DNA of 45,171 bases, from the NCBI GenBank assembly GCA_004553575.1, contig SFLA01000008.1, positions 1 to 45,171 on the forward strand, written 5' to 3'. The DNA comes from Clostridiales bacterium. Lineage in GTDB: Bacteria; Bacillota; Clostridia; Oscillospirales; CAG-382. Below the pieces are notes generated by a model that had not been told where the DNA came from, searched no databases, and worked only from the letters and a program-made list of their open reading frames with translations. Positions 7,195-15,373 of the stretch are shown in pieces. The position numbers and the translations under genes are program-made. Each line of letters begins with the position of its first letter. Within the stretch, counting starts at the first letter, position 1.

Positions 7195-8394
7195 TTGATA
7201 GGCAGCGAGGAGCTCCGACGCCGCATAATTGCGTCGGTCGAGGGGAAAAAGCTTAAAAAGGTGCTCATTATTCCGCCGGACTATACACGACTTTACAGCG
7301 GTGCGGGCGAAATAACGGCTATCTATTATGAATATCTTTCGCCGCACTGTGATGTGGACGTAATGCCGGCGCTCGGCACTCATGTCCCGATGACCCGCGC
7401 CGAGTGCGAGAGCTTTTTCCGCGGCGTCGTTCCGTTCGAGAAGCTTCTTGTGCATTCCTGGCGCACCGACGTCGTAAAAATCGGCGAGGTGCCGGCAGAG
7501 TTCGTCGCAGAAGTATCGGACGGTCTGGTGGATACTCCGATCGACGTCGAGATAAACCGCCGTCTGCTCGACGATTACGATCTTATCATCTCGGTCGGGC
7601 AGGTTGTTCCGCATGAGGTTGTCGGAATGGCGAATTACTCCAAGAACATTTTTGTCGGAGTGGGCGGAGCTTCAATGATAAATTCATCGCATATGCTCGG
7701 TGCCTTCTACGGAATGGAGCGTATAATGGGCAGGGACCATTCACCCGTCCGAAAGGTGTTCGATTACGCTCAGGAGCATTTTCTGACCTCGCTCCCTCTG
7801 TTATACGTGCTTACGGTCACCACAAACTCCGGCGACGAGACGCTTATTCACGGTTTGTATATCGGCAATACCCGTCACGAGTTCGAGCAGGCTGTTTCGC
7901 TGTCGCAGGAAAAGAATCTTATCCGCCTGCCCTCCCCGCTTAAGCGCTGTGTCGTTATGCTGGACCCGCGTGAATTCAAAAGCACCTGGCTCGGCAACAA
8001 GGCGATTTACCGTACACGAATGGCGATGGCCGACGGAGGCGACCTGATAATTCTCGCCCCCGGGGTCGAGAGATTCGGCGAGGATGCCGAGAACGACAGG
8101 CTGATACGGAAATACGGCTATGTCGGGCGCGAGAGGATACTCGAGCTCGTACGGCAGAGCGATGAGCTTCGCGGAAATCTTTCGGTTGCCGCACACCTTA
8201 TACACGGATCGTCCGACGGCAGATTCAACATAACCTACTGCACGTCGCTGCTGTCAGGCGACGAAGTGCGGTCGGTCGGATTCGGATACCGCCCGTATAC
8301 CGATGCCTCCGCCGAATTTGCCGGAATGACGGACGGCATGAACGGCGACACCTTTTATATATCAAATCCCGCCCTCGGACTGTGGACGGTCTAA
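7195..8394 (+). CDS. LarA-family nickel-dependent hydroxyacid racemase/epimerase homologue
   Basis: I start this 399-residue protein at TTG 7195, eight bases after a GGAGG site; the reading frame is open upstream but lacks support. It belongs to the lactate racemase (Lar_N/DUF2088) family. In LarA of Lactiplantibacillus plantarum, His108, His174, Lys184 and His200 hold the nickel-pincer cofactor. Here the matching motifs are ALGTHVPM (His63), QVVPHEVVGMANYSK (His140 and Lys150) and MINSSH (His166), with the same 10- and 16-residue spacing between the last three. The PPDYTR block matches the DDxTR substrate region. These enzymes invert alpha-hydroxyacids such as lactate, malate or gluconate. 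Followed by gnd and a KDG-kinase-like gene, a sugar-acid epimerase is the likelier reading. The cofactor-making genes larB, larC and larE are not in the window. Confidence 0.8.
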   Translation: MIGSEELRRRIIASVEGKKLKKVLIIPPDYTRLYSGAGEITAIYYEYLSPHCDVDVMPALGTHVPMTRAECESFFRGVVPFEKLLVHSWRTDVVKIGEVPAEFVAEVSDGLVDTPIDVEINRRLLDDYDLIISVGQVVPHEVVGMANYSKNIFVGVGGASMINSSHMLGAFYGMERIMGRDHSPVRKVFDYAQEHFLTSLPLLYVLTVTTNSGDETLIHGLYIGNTRHEFEQAVSLSQEKNLIRLPSPLKRCVVMLDPREFKSTWLGNKAIYRTRMAMADGGDLIILAPGVERFGEDAENDRLIRKYGYVGRERILELVRQSDELRGNLSVAAHLIHGSSDGRFNITYCTSLLSGDEVRSVGFGYRPYTDASAEFAGMTDGMNGDTFYISNPALGLWTV

Positions 8395-8411
8395 CAAGGA
8401 ATACATAAACC

Positions 8412-9269
8412 ATGAAGGAAAAACTTATCGATCTTCACACACATTCGACCTGCTCCGACGGAAGTATGACTCCGACCGAGCTGGTGGATCATGCTGCCGA
8501 GCGCGGTCTTGCAGCGATAGCACTGTCCGACCACGATTCGGTCGCCGGCGTAAAGGAGGCCATGGCGGAGGGACTTCGCGTAGGAGTTGAGGTTGTCCCG
8601 GCTATCGAGTTTTCGGTGCAGTCTGATACGGAGACTCATATCCTCGGCTATTATATCGATATCGATCATCCGCTGCTTCGCCGGACTCTCGACAGCGTAA
8701 CGTATACCCGCAACGTCCGTATCGAAAACACCTGCCGCAAGTTAAACGAGCTCGGCTTTGAAGTAACAATGGACGAAGCTCGTGCGATAGCGCCGTCCGG
8801 GATAATCGGCAGGGCGCACTTTGCCAGAATAATGGTCGATAAGGGCTATATCTCCTCGGTAAAAGAGGGCTTCGATAAATGGCTGGGCGTCGGTAAACCC
8901 GCATTCGACGGCACACAGGCGCTTACCGCGTACGAGGCGGTAAAGCTTATAAAGGATATCGGCGGATACAGCTTTGTCGCACATCCTCACCTTATACGGC
9001 TTTCCGATGAAAAGCTGCGCGAATTTCTGACCGATCTTAAGCTGAACGGGCTTGACGGAATCGAGGGCTATTACAACGAATACACCCCTGAGATGCAGGA
9101 TTACTTCCAGAACCTTGCAAAGGAGCTCGGCCTGAAGATAAGCGGCGGTACCGATTACCACGCAAAAATGAAGCCGCATATCGAAATAGGAATCGGTCAG
9201 GGCGGAATGAAGATACCGTATTCGGTTCTCGAACAGATAAGAGGAGACGTAAAAAATGAAAAAATGTGA
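8412..9269 (+). CDS. PHP-domain phosphatase (TrpH/RNase AM-like)
   Basis: The 285-residue protein starts with LIDLHTHSTCSDG (His9 and His11) and SDHDSV, the classical PHP metal site, and has ligands in EVVPAIEFS, VAHPHLI and SGGTDYH. The layout, with an inserted helical region around residues 90-150, matches the YciV/TrpH group. Characterised members hydrolyse nucleoside 3',5'-bisphosphates or trim RNA 5' ends. It lies 17 bases after the LarA homologue, with an AAGGA site, and its end overlaps the start of gnd by 14 bases, so it is translated in the same transcript. Whether it serves the sugar-acid pathway or is a passenger is unknown. Confidence 0.87.
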   Translation: MKEKLIDLHTHSTCSDGSMTPTELVDHAAERGLAAIALSDHDSVAGVKEAMAEGLRVGVEVVPAIEFSVQSDTETHILGYYIDIDHPLLRRTLDSVTYTRNVRIENTCRKLNELGFEVTMDEARAIAPSGIIGRAHFARIMVDKGYISSVKEGFDKWLGVGKPAFDGTQALTAYEAVKLIKDIGGYSFVAHPHLIRLSDEKLREFLTDLKLNGLDGIEGYYNEYTPEMQDYFQNLAKELGLKISGGTDYHAKMKPHIEIGIGQGGMKIPYSVLEQIRGDVKNEKM

Positions 9270-10707
9270 CATCGGACTTATAGGACTTGCCGTTATGGGC
9301 GAAAATCTCGCCCTTAATATGGAAAGCAAGGGATTTTCCGTCGCGGTTTACAACCGCACCTACGAAAAGGTCGAAAGGTTCATTTCCGGCAGGGCAGCGG
9401 GCAAAAACTTTGTGGGCTGTGCCTCGGTCGAGGATCTCGTTTCGGCGCTTTCCAGACCGCGCAAGGTAATGATGATGATAAAAGCGGGGCAGGCGGTCGA
9501 CGACATGATCGACCGGCTTATACCTCTGCTCGATTCCGGAGACGTGATAATTGACGGCGGAAACTCGCACTTTCCCGATACTGCGCGCCGTACCGCTTAC
9601 TGCGAGAGCAAGGGGCTGCTTTATATCGGCACCGGCGTTTCCGGCGGCGAGGAGGGAGCGCTGCTCGGACCGAGCATGATGCCCGGCGGAAGCCCCGCCG
9701 CGTGGCAGACGGTAAAGCCGATATTCACCGCCGTCTGCGCGAAGGCTCCCGACGGCACCCCCTGCTGCGATTGGGTCGGAGAGGGCGGAGCCGGTCACTT
9801 CGTAAAAATGGTGCACAACGGAATCGAATACGGCGATATGGAGCTTATATGCGAAGCCTACGGACTTATGCGGGATTATCTCGGAATGACCGCCGATGAG
9901 ATGCACCGCGTGTTCGCGGACTGGAACACCCGCGAACTTGACAGCTATCTTATCGGTATAACCGCAGATATCCTTTCATACCGCGATACCGACGGAGCTC
10001 CTCTTGTCGACAAAATACTCGATACTGCCGGACAGAAGGGCACCGGCAAATGGACGGCTATCGCTTCGCTCGACGCGGGCGTGCCTCTTACGCTTATTGC
10101 CGAGGCGGTATATGCACGGAGTCTTTCCGCCATGAAGGACGAGCGAGTCGCGGCTTCAAAGGTGTTCCCGCGTACTCCCGCGGAGTTATGCGTCGACAGA
10201 GACGCATTTCTTGCGGATCTTTTCTCCGCGCTTTACGCTTCGAAAATCGTATCGTACGCGCAGGGATTCGCGCTTATGCGCGCCGCCGCCGCGGAATACG
10301 GCTGGAACCTCAATTACGGCGGAATCGCGCTTATGTGGCGCGGCGGCTGTATAATACGCAGCGCCTTCCTCGGAAGGATAAAAGAAGCGTACGACCGGAA
10401 CCCTTCTCTTTCGAATCTGCTGCTTGACGGATATTTCACCGAAGCGGTTAAGAACGCCGAATCCGGCTGGAGAAGAACATGCGCCGCAGCCGTAACAGCC
10501 GGCCTGCCGGTTCCCGCAATGACCACCGCTCTCGGCTGGTTCGACGGCTACCGTTCCGAGCGTCTGACCGCAAATCTGCTTCAGGCTCAGCGCGATTACT
10601 TCGGCGCGCACACCTACGAGCGTACCGATATGCCCCGCGGGGAGTTCTTCCACACAGACTGGACCGGCCACGGCGGGGACACCGCGTCCTCCCAGTACAA
10701 CGCGTAG
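9256..10707 (+). CDS. gnd: 6-phosphogluconate dehydrogenase, decarboxylating
   Basis: A full-length (483-residue) long-form enzyme that turns 6-phosphogluconate and NADP into ribulose 5-phosphate, CO2 and NADPH. The Rossmann start IGLAVMGENLALN with NRT at residues 33-35 is the NADP-binding form. The catalytic blocks VSGGEEGALLGPSMMPGG and HFVKMVHNGIEYGDM (catalytic lysine and substrate residues) are intact, as are AGQKGTGKW and the C-terminal tail. An AGAGGAG site stands before the ATG inside the end of the PHP gene. This is the oxidative pentose phosphate step; no glucose-6-phosphate dehydrogenase or gluconate kinase is visible nearby. Its neighbours, a LarA homologue and a sugar-acid kinase, suggest that here it feeds on gluconate-type compounds. 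Confidence 0.96.
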   Translation: MKKCDIGLIGLAVMGENLALNMESKGFSVAVYNRTYEKVERFISGRAAGKNFVGCASVEDLVSALSRPRKVMMMIKAGQAVDDMIDRLIPLLDSGDVIIDGGNSHFPDTARRTAYCESKGLLYIGTGVSGGEEGALLGPSMMPGGSPAAWQTVKPIFTAVCAKAPDGTPCCDWVGEGGAGHFVKMVHNGIEYGDMELICEAYGLMRDYLGMTADEMHRVFADWNTRELDSYLIGITADILSYRDTDGAPLVDKILDTAGQKGTGKWTAIASLDAGVPLTLIAEAVYARSLSAMKDERVAASKVFPRTPAELCVDRDAFLADLFSALYASKIVSYAQGFALMRAAAAEYGWNLNYGGIALMWRGGCIIRSAFLGRIKEAYDRNPSLSNLLLDGYFTEAVKNAESGWRRTCAAAVTAGLPVPAMTTALGWFDGYRSERLTANLLQAQRDYFGAHTYERTDMPRGEFFHTDWTGHGGDTASSQYNA

Positions 10708-10722
10708 AAAGGAAATGCTGCA

Positions 10723-11781
10723 ATGAAAAAATGGGGAATAATCGTCCCGACCAGCATGGGAGTCCGCATAACGCCGGATAACGGGCTTCCCGTCGGAGTG
10801 ACCGACCGCTACACCATGCAGGCGACCAGCGCCGAGACAAACGTCGCTTCGATTGCGTCATATCTCGGAATTCCGGTTAAGGTGCTCACCACCTTCGTAA
10901 AGGACAGTCCGATAGCCGATTTCATTAAGCGCGACCTGCGCGCCCGCGGTATGGAATACGAAGGTCCCGAGGTTCCGCAGGGAGGACCCTGGGGATACCG
11001 ACATCAGTTCAATATCGCCGACAGCGGCTTCGGATCACGCGGACCGCGCGTGCTCAACGACCGTGCGGGTGAGGTCGGCAGGACGCTTAACGTGAAGGAT
11101 TTCGACCTCGACCGTATTTTCGGCGAGGAGGGGGCAAGCATACTTCATCTTTCCGGGCTTATCGCGGCGCTCTCGCCCGATACCGGCGCCTTCTGCGTCG
11201 AGCTTGCACGCAAGGCAAAGGAATACGGCACAAAGATATCCTTCGACTTAAACCACCGCGCGTCCTTCTGGGCGGGCAGGGAGAGGGAGCTGACCGCAAT
11301 GTTTTCGGAGATCGCCTCGCTGTCCGATATACTCGTCGGCAACGAGGAGGATTTCCAGCTCTGTCTCGGCATCAGCGGGCCGGAATCGGGCGGCAAGGAG
11401 CTTTCGGGCAAGATCGACAGCTTCAGAAGCATGATCGAGGAGGCGCGTAATATTTATCCGTCGGTCAGTGTGTTCGCAACCACGCTTCGCCAGGTTATAA
11501 ACGCAAACACCCATCTCTGGGGAGCGATAATGCTTTCCGGCGGCAAATGGTCGGTCGTTCCCCCGCGTGAGATAGCGGTTAAGGACCGTATAGGCGGAGG
11601 CGACGGATTCGTGGGAGGCCTGCTTTACGCGATGCTCCGCGGATTCGACGACGAGCGTATGCTCGGCTTTGCCTGGGCTTCCGGTGCGTACGCAACCACC
11701 TTCCTTACGGATTACGCCTGCCCTCCGGACGAGGACGCAATAAACGATGTCTGGAAAGGAAACGCAAGAGTTAAAAGATAG
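10723..11781 (+). CDS. PfkB-family sugar kinase, 2-keto-3-deoxygluconate kinase-like
   Basis: The 352-residue product has the ribokinase/PfkB layout. It has a substrate segment near AETNVASIASYLG (residues 38-50), ILHLSGLIAALSPDTG, SFDLNHRASFW and LVGNEEDFQ, then the ATP/anion-hole motif GGGDGFVGG with the catalytic base Asp294. These blocks fit the KDG kinase (KdgK) subgroup better than ribokinase or fructokinase. Such enzymes phosphorylate 2-keto-3-deoxygluconate for cleavage by an aldolase. The aldolase and sugar-acid dehydratase are not in the window, so the substrate remains an inference. It is the last gene of the operon, 15 bases after gnd, and is followed by a strong terminator. Confidence 0.82.
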   Translation: MKKWGIIVPTSMGVRITPDNGLPVGVTDRYTMQATSAETNVASIASYLGIPVKVLTTFVKDSPIADFIKRDLRARGMEYEGPEVPQGGPWGYRHQFNIADSGFGSRGPRVLNDRAGEVGRTLNVKDFDLDRIFGEEGASILHLSGLIAALSPDTGAFCVELARKAKEYGTKISFDLNHRASFWAGRERELTAMFSEIASLSDILVGNEEDFQLCLGISGPESGGKELSGKIDSFRSMIEEARNIYPSVSVFATTLRQVINANTHLWGAIMLSGGKWSVVPPREIAVKDRIGGGDGFVGGLLYAMLRGFDDERMLGFAWASGAYATTFLTDYACPPDEDAINDVWKGNARVKR

Positions 11782-11798
11782 TATTCCGGTTTATTGCA

Positions 11799-11840
11799 AA
11801 AGAAAACCCCGCGGATCGCAGGATCGGCGGGGTTGTTTTT
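11799..11840. terminator. Bidirectional terminator between the kinase and the small lipoprotein
   Basis: A CCCCGC/GCGGGG stem (arms near 11807-11812 and 11827-11832) is flanked by A-rich sequence on the left and GTTTTT on the right. It can therefore end the plus-strand sugar-acid operon and the minus-strand lipoprotein transcript. Confidence 0.85.
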
Positions 11841-11842
11841 AT

Positions 11843-11888
11843 CCCCGAACGACGGGGAAGTTAATTTGGTCCCCGCCGTTCGGCGGGG
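11843..11888. repeat. Two further GC hairpins next to the terminator
   Basis: CCCCG/CGGGG (11843-11847 and 11853-11857) and a perfect CCCCGCC-GTTC-GGCGGGG hairpin (11871-11888) sit between the bidirectional terminator and the lipoprotein stop. Neither has a T-run, so they may protect the 3' end of the lipoprotein mRNA or simply be diverged terminator copies. Confidence 0.5.
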
Positions 11889-11934
11889 CGGACACGCAGA
11901 CAGCCGTCGGTATTCCGACCTGCCTGTATCTGCT

Positions 11935-12210
11935 TCATTCTGCCGATTCGTCTGCGGCACCGTCAGCGCCGTCGGACTCGTCCGCTGTGCTTTCGCCTTC
12001 GTCGGAGGATTCGGTATCGGAACCTTCGTCCGAAGAGGATTCATCTGCCGCGGAGCCGTCGTCGGAGCTTTCGCCCACCGCGGAGTTGTCCGTTACGGAT
12101 TCCGCTGCGGATGAATCATCGGCAGAGACGTCCCCGACGGGGTCGCAGGCTGCAAACGCCATTGATACGGCAAGCGCCAGCGCGGCAAGAACAAGTAAAC
12201 TTTTTTTCAC
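11935..12210 (-). CDS. Small acidic Ser/Asp-rich lipoprotein
   Basis: A 91-residue protein begins at GTG 12208-12210 after an AGGAGG site at ten bases. A lysine-containing, strongly hydrophobic signal (KKSLLVLAALALAVSMAFAAC) ends in a lipobox-like FAAC, with the cysteine at about residue 22. All of the remaining 69 residues are low complexity, almost only Ser, Asp, Glu, Ala and Gly, with repeated SSDEG, SSDDG and ADES units. There is no globular domain. The product should be a lipid-anchored, highly negatively charged tail outside the membrane. A 5-bp inverted repeat (TTGAC/GTCAA) flanks the ribosome binding site and might affect translation. I know of no assigned function. A spacer or surface-charge role is a guess. 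Confidence 0.7.
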   Translation of the reverse strand: MKKSLLVLAALALAVSMAFAACDPVGDVSADDSSAAESVTDNSAVGESSDDGSAADESSSDEGSDTESSDEGESTADESDGADGAADESAE

Positions 12211-12449
12211 GGATAATTGACCTCCTGAAGTCAATACGGTAGTATTCCGCCGCCTTCGCGGCGGTGATTGCCGGGCGCATTTCCGGCCCGGTGCGCATAT
12301 ATTATCCGGGAACCATTAAACAATGCTTAAACAGTTGTATACCGTTTGTAAAGAAATTCGGAACGGTCATTCACATGAGCTCGCAAGCCGAAGTCACGCG
12401 TCATTCCGCAACGCAGCGTTTTTCCGTGTATTTCCCGAACCGCGTATTT
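12211..12449. other. Intergenic region upstream of the lipoprotein
   Basis: No gene is visible. A perfect CCGCCGC-CTTC-GCGGCGG hairpin lies at 12247-12264. An AT-rich tract (12300-12350) probably holds the minus-strand lipoprotein promoter, but no hexamer pair there is convincing. No clear terminator for the membrane protein gene ending at 12450 is seen. Confidence 0.5.
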
Positions 12450-13379
12450 TCAGTCTGCACCGGAGGAACGCGACCGGATATATTTGCAGATACCTTCCGA
12501 ATATTGCTTCGGCGCCCGTACGGTTATTATCTTTCCGTCGCAGCAGACGGAAGCGGTTCCGTCAGCCTCAACACGCACCTCGGAAATTTCTGCCGACGGT
12601 ATGAACCTTACAGCCCTACCCGCCCGGAACATAACGAACCGTCCGTCGGAGCGCACACCGAAGAAGGAAACCGAGCTTTGTAAAAAGTCCGCGATATCCG
12701 CCGCAGCCGCGTCGGGGTCGGACGAACCGGCTATATATTCGCCTATCTCGGGGCAGAACGAACAGTCCATATACCGGATAACCGAAATCAACGCCGCCGC
12801 GATACACAGTGCGGAAAGCGCCGTAAGCAGGTACACCTGAACATCGGTAAGGGACGAATTGGATTCATCAAGAATACAGTAGGTGCGGAACTCGTCGGGC
12901 AGTGTGTCGGTATAGGTCATATCACCGACCGTATCGGCATAAAAATTCTCGGAATCCGAATCCATTTTTATCATTCTGCCCTGCACCGTTATCGGCTCGT
13001 CAAGTGTGCCGTAGGAGCCGTTCTCGAACGAAGCATATACCTTGAGAGCCTTTTCGCCGGCCAGACGCACGCCGCAGTATAACCCGTTGCCGCATTCGAT
13101 AATGTATTCGATATATTCACTGTGCTCGATATCGTCTTCGACGCCGAAGTACATATACGGCGTTACGAACGAATCTATGTCCGTGCAGACCATCTTTCCG
13201 CATAGAGCGTCCGGCGTATCCGAATAAAGCGAACGGAGGTGAGCGGCTTTATCGAAAATGCCGAATTCCGAAACGGCGGCAAACATCAGAGCTGCCGCCG
13301 TAAGCAGAATAGCCGCAAGCATAAGACCGCCGCCGTATTCCTTTCGCAGAGTCCGGAATATTAGTTTCTTGTCGTTCAT
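12450..13379 (-). CDS. Two-helix membrane protein with a cytoplasmic C-terminal domain, unknown function
   Basis: The start ATG at 13377-13379 follows AAGGAAA, and the product is 309 residues. One hydrophobic helix lies at about 17-37 (LMLAAILLTAAALMFAAV). A roughly 130-residue middle domain, likely outside the cell, follows and includes an OB-like stretch (ITVQGRMIKMDSD). A second helix lies at about 183-203. The last 100 residues end in a beta-rich segment (RFVMFRAGRAVRFIPSAEISEVRVE) that resembles a PH-like bacterial domain and the YcxB group in layout. I do not recognise a named family. It is transcribed divergently from the isomerase-oxidoreductase operon, with the two -35 boxes nearly touching. 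Confidence 0.75.
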   Translation of the reverse strand: MNDKKLIFRTLRKEYGGGLMLAAILLTAAALMFAAVSEFGIFDKAAHLRSLYSDTPDALCGKMVCTDIDSFVTPYMYFGVEDDIEHSEYIEYIIECGNGLYCGVRLAGEKALKVYASFENGSYGTLDEPITVQGRMIKMDSDSENFYADTVGDMTYTDTLPDEFRTYCILDESNSSLTDVQVYLLTALSALCIAAALISVIRYMDCSFCPEIGEYIAGSSDPDAAAADIADFLQSSVSFFGVRSDGRFVMFRAGRAVRFIPSAEISEVRVEADGTASVCCDGKIITVRAPKQYSEGICKYIRSRSSGAD

Positions 13380-13405
13380 TGTGTTTTCCTTTTTGCGTTT
13401 TTTGT

Positions 13406-13434
13406 ATTTTATCACATTTTTCGCCGGAAGTAAA
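13406..13434 (-). promoter_or_regulatory. Promoter for the two-helix membrane protein
   Basis: On the minus strand TTTACT (13429-13434) and TAAAAT (13406-13411) are 17 bases apart, with TGA just before the -10. Transcription should start about 20 bases before the ATG. Its -35 box is nine bases from the -35 box of the divergent promoter. Confidence 0.7.
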
Positions 13435-13443
13435 CGAAAAGCA

Positions 13444-13472
13444 TTGTTTTTCCGCCGGATTTGTGCTAAACT
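13444..13472 (+). promoter_or_regulatory. Promoter for the isomerase-oxidoreductase operon
   Basis: TTGTTT (13444-13449) and TAAACT (13467-13472) are separated by 17 bases, with TGC directly before the -10. The fusion gene starts 33 bases downstream, after AGGAGG. A short inverted repeat (GTGCTaaactcAGCAC, 13463-13478) spans the -10 and could be an operator, though no regulator is encoded nearby. Confidence 0.72.
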
Positions 13473-13504
13473 CAGCACGAATGAAAACAGGAGGCGTATT
13501 TAAT

Positions 13505-15373
13505 ATGAAATTCCCGGTAGCACTGCAGCTTTATTCGGTAAGGAGAGAACTTGCGAAAGACACTCTCGGCACGCTTGAAGCGGTAAAGAAGATGGGCTAT
13601 GACGGAGTCGAGCTGGTTTATCCGTTTCCCGTACCCGCAAAGGAGTATGCAAAAATGCTCTCCGATACGGGGCTCGATGCCGTGTCTGCCCATGTTGCAC
13701 TTTCCGATATGCTTTCGGACACCGATAAGATTATCGGTGAGCTTAAGGAGGTCGGCTGCCGCTACGCCGCGGTGCCGTATCTTACAGAAGAAGACCGTCC
13801 CGGCAAGCCGGGATTCGGGTCGGTTATAGAATCCGTTGCCGGTCTGGTAAGCAGGTTCGCCGGCGCAGGCATCACCCTTATGTATCACAATCACGATTTC
13901 GAATTTGTCCGCGTAGGCGGAAAGTACGGACTGGATATACTGCTGGACTCCGTCCCCGGGCTCTGTTGTGAGCTCGATACCTGCTGGGCAAAGGCAGCCG
14001 GTGTGAATCCCGGCAAGTTTCTGCGCCGTCGCCTCGGACGCGCACCGGTAGTGCATCTTAAGGATTTTGTAATGCAGGGTCATCCGAACACTTCTAACGT
14101 CTATAAGCTCATAGGCATTGACGGAGGAGGAGACGCAAAGGCGGATGAAAACGGCGACGCCTTTGCCTTCAGGTCTGTCGGACACGGCTGTCAGGATGTC
14201 GAGGCGTTGCTTTGTGCTGCACGTCAGGCAAAGAGCGAATGGATTGTCGTCGAGCAGGACGAGCCGACAGCCGGAAAAACACCGCTCGAATGTGCGAAGG
14301 AGAGCATGGAATACCTTTCGACCGTCAATCCGCAGCGCAGACTTCGTATAGGAATTGTCGGCGCCGGAAATATCGCAAACAACGCTCATCTTCCTGCATA
14401 TGCCAAGATAGACAACGCTCATGTTGTCGCCGTTGCCGATATCTGCGCCGAGCGGGCTGAGGAGACCGCAAGAAAGTACGGTATCCCCGCGTGGTATACA
14501 TCGGTCGAGCAGATGTGCGAGGAAGCGGAAATAGACGCCGTGGACATATGCACCTGGAACAGCGGCCACGCCCCGGTGGCGATAGCTGCGGCGAAGGCGG
14601 GCAAGGATATACTCTGCGAAAAGCCCATGACCACCTCCGTTGCCAACGCAGTGAAGATGGCCAAGGCCGTAAAGGAAAACGGCGTCGGCTTCATGCTTGC
14701 GGTACCCGGACGTTTCGGGGCAGCCAACGAGTATATACGCGGCCTTATGGAGCGCGGCGAGCTCGGAGACGTCTATTACGGCAAGACGGCGTATATACGC
14801 CGCCGCGGCACTCCGTTCGGCTGGTTTACCGATCTTAAGCATTCCGGAGGAGGTCCGGTTATCGATATAGGCATACACGGAATAGACGCCGCGTGGTATC
14901 TTATGGGCAACCCGAAGCCGACCCGCGTAAGCGCTCAGGTCAACACTCAGATCGGTGATTATCAGACAAAAGGTGTCGGCAGATGGCACGGCACTCCTTG
15001 CCCCGACAATCAGTTTGACGTCGAGGATTCCGGAATGGGAGTCATTCATTTCGAAAACGGTGCGATGCTCGTGTTCGAGGCATCTTGGGCCATAAACGCG
15101 CCCGACGGAAGCTCCACGCTCGTATGCGGAAGCAAGGCGGGCGCAACGGTAAGTCCGCTTACGGTGTACGGCGAGCGCGACGGGTATCTGTCCACCGATA
15201 CGATAACAGTTCAGGAGCGCGACCGTTTCGCAGAGGAAATCAGCCATTTTGCCGATAAGATGATGAACGGCGGGGAGGTAAGATATCCGCTCGAGCAGGC
15301 GGTGCAGATGCAGCAGATACTCGAAGCGATCTACCGGTCCGGCAAGGAAGGAAAAGAGATTACGATAAAATGA
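13505..15373 (+). CDS. Fused sugar isomerase/epimerase TIM barrel and Gfo/Idh/MocA oxidoreductase
   Basis: A single 622-residue frame joins two enzymes. Residues 1-275 are a xylose isomerase-like TIM barrel (AP_endonuc_2 family, IolE-like). Its metal-site blocks are YDGVELVYP, SAHVAL, YHNHDFEF (127-134), CELDTC, VHLKD (His184) and EQDEP (Glu250). After a short hinge, residues 279-622 are a complete NAD(P)-dependent Gfo/Idh/MocA enzyme: Rossmann IGIVGAGNIANNAHLPAY, the EKP motif at 372-374 and DIGIHGID with the catalytic Asp454/His458 pair. In other systems such pairs oxidise a sugar at C3 and then eliminate or isomerise it (3-keto-glycoside pathways), or work as IolG and IolE on inositol. The start is ATG 13505 after AGGAGG. 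The operon includes nagA and a kinase. The exact substrate is unknown. Confidence 0.88.
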   Translation: MKFPVALQLYSVRRELAKDTLGTLEAVKKMGYDGVELVYPFPVPAKEYAKMLSDTGLDAVSAHVALSDMLSDTDKIIGELKEVGCRYAAVPYLTEEDRPGKPGFGSVIESVAGLVSRFAGAGITLMYHNHDFEFVRVGGKYGLDILLDSVPGLCCELDTCWAKAAGVNPGKFLRRRLGRAPVVHLKDFVMQGHPNTSNVYKLIGIDGGGDAKADENGDAFAFRSVGHGCQDVEALLCAARQAKSEWIVVEQDEPTAGKTPLECAKESMEYLSTVNPQRRLRIGIVGAGNIANNAHLPAYAKIDNAHVVAVADICAERAEETARKYGIPAWYTSVEQMCEEAEIDAVDICTWNSGHAPVAIAAAKAGKDILCEKPMTTSVANAVKMAKAVKENGVGFMLAVPGRFGAANEYIRGLMERGELGDVYYGKTAYIRRRGTPFGWFTDLKHSGGGPVIDIGIHGIDAAWYLMGNPKPTRVSAQVNTQIGDYQTKGVGRWHGTPCPDNQFDVEDSGMGVIHFENGAMLVFEASWAINAPDGSSTLVCGSKAGATVSPLTVYGERDGYLSTDTITVQERDRFAEEISHFADKMMNGGEVRYPLEQAVQMQQILEAIYRSGKEGKEITIK

